Shown: positions 5,331-5,351 of the stretch, one piece after another
How the letters are laid out: every line of letters begins with the position of its first letter
Position numbering within the stretch: position 1 is the first letter of the stretch
Source: Deltaproteobacteria bacterium
GTDB taxonomy: Bacteria > Desulfobacterota > Desulfobacteria > Desulfobacterales > JAFDCJ01
Reading direction: 5' to 3'
Length of the DNA stretch: 5,351 nucleotides
Assembly: GCA_024277475.1 (NCBI GenBank)
Contig: JAJRVC010000154.1
Span: 1-5,351, forward strand
Translations under genes and position numbers: made by a program
Notes under the pieces: model-generated
What the model was told of the DNA's origin: nothing
The model's input: only the letters and a program-made list of their open reading frames with translations
Databases searched by the model: none

Positions 5331-5351
5331 ATGGCTGACGCAACAGGAACA
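5331..5351 (+). CDS. Start of the next early gene (partial, seven codons)
   Basis: ATG at 5331 begins one base after the stop of the CII-like gene and is preceded by GGAGGAG inside its last codons, a strong ribosome site. Only MADATGT is visible before the window ends, so no function can be given. The spacing indicates an operon with translational coupling. Confidence 0.6.

Noticed and set aside
1..5351. tRNA, rRNA, CRISPR array or transposase gene
   Set aside because: No cloverleaf, rRNA-like stretch, regularly spaced repeats or transposase motifs were seen on either strand.

Overview
The window looks like the immunity and early-control region of a temperate prophage or related integrated element in a bacterium, with a DNA-modification gene on its left flank. 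The promoter hexamers, GGAG-type ribosome sites and Phage_CP76/CII-type regulator fit a Gram-negative, probably proteobacterial host. The species cannot be fixed from the sequence. Composition changes across the window: the left flank (1-313) and the methylase gene are visibly A/T-rich, while the genes from about 2050 to 3200 and from 4850 on are G/C-rich. This suggests parts with different histories.

Layout. 1-313: no convincing gene; an A/T-rich stretch with clustered short repeats that resembles the end of a mobile element, not proven. 314-1939 (minus): a beta-type N6/N4 DNA methyltransferase fused to an Mrr-like PD-(D/E)xK nuclease domain, interrupted by one in-frame TAA at 1250-1252. 2023-2805 (minus): an ImmA/IrrE-type zinc metallopeptidase with an intact HEVAH motif. 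2795-3901 (minus): a long XRE-type repressor with coiled coils and no self-cleavage peptidase domain, overlapping the peptidase gene by 11 bases. 3902-3987: the divergent control region, with a rightward promoter (perfect TTGACA, 17-base spacer, TATGTT) whose spacer contains an inverted-repeat operator. 3988-4209 (plus): a 73-residue Cro/Ner-like helix-turn-helix protein. 4202-4240: a possible micro-ORF with a strong ribosome site. 4250-4480 (plus): an unrecognised 76-residue protein. 4481-4687 (minus): an unrecognised 68-residue protein with its own promoter. 4850-5329 (plus): a Phage_CP76/CII-type regulator. 5331-5351: the first seven codons of the next gene.

How it may work (inference). 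The repressor would hold the lysogenic state by binding GTGAC-type half-sites between the -35 and -10 of the rightward early promoter. The translationally linked metallopeptidase would inactivate the repressor on a signal, as ImmA does to ImmR in ICEBs1, in place of RecA-stimulated self-cleavage. The Cro-like protein and CII-type regulator would act once rightward transcription starts. The methylase-nuclease gene lies downstream of repressor and peptidase on the same strand and could be a cargo or defence gene expressed in the lysogen, now apparently broken. The 68-residue gene also runs on the repressor strand and could be expressed in the lysogen.
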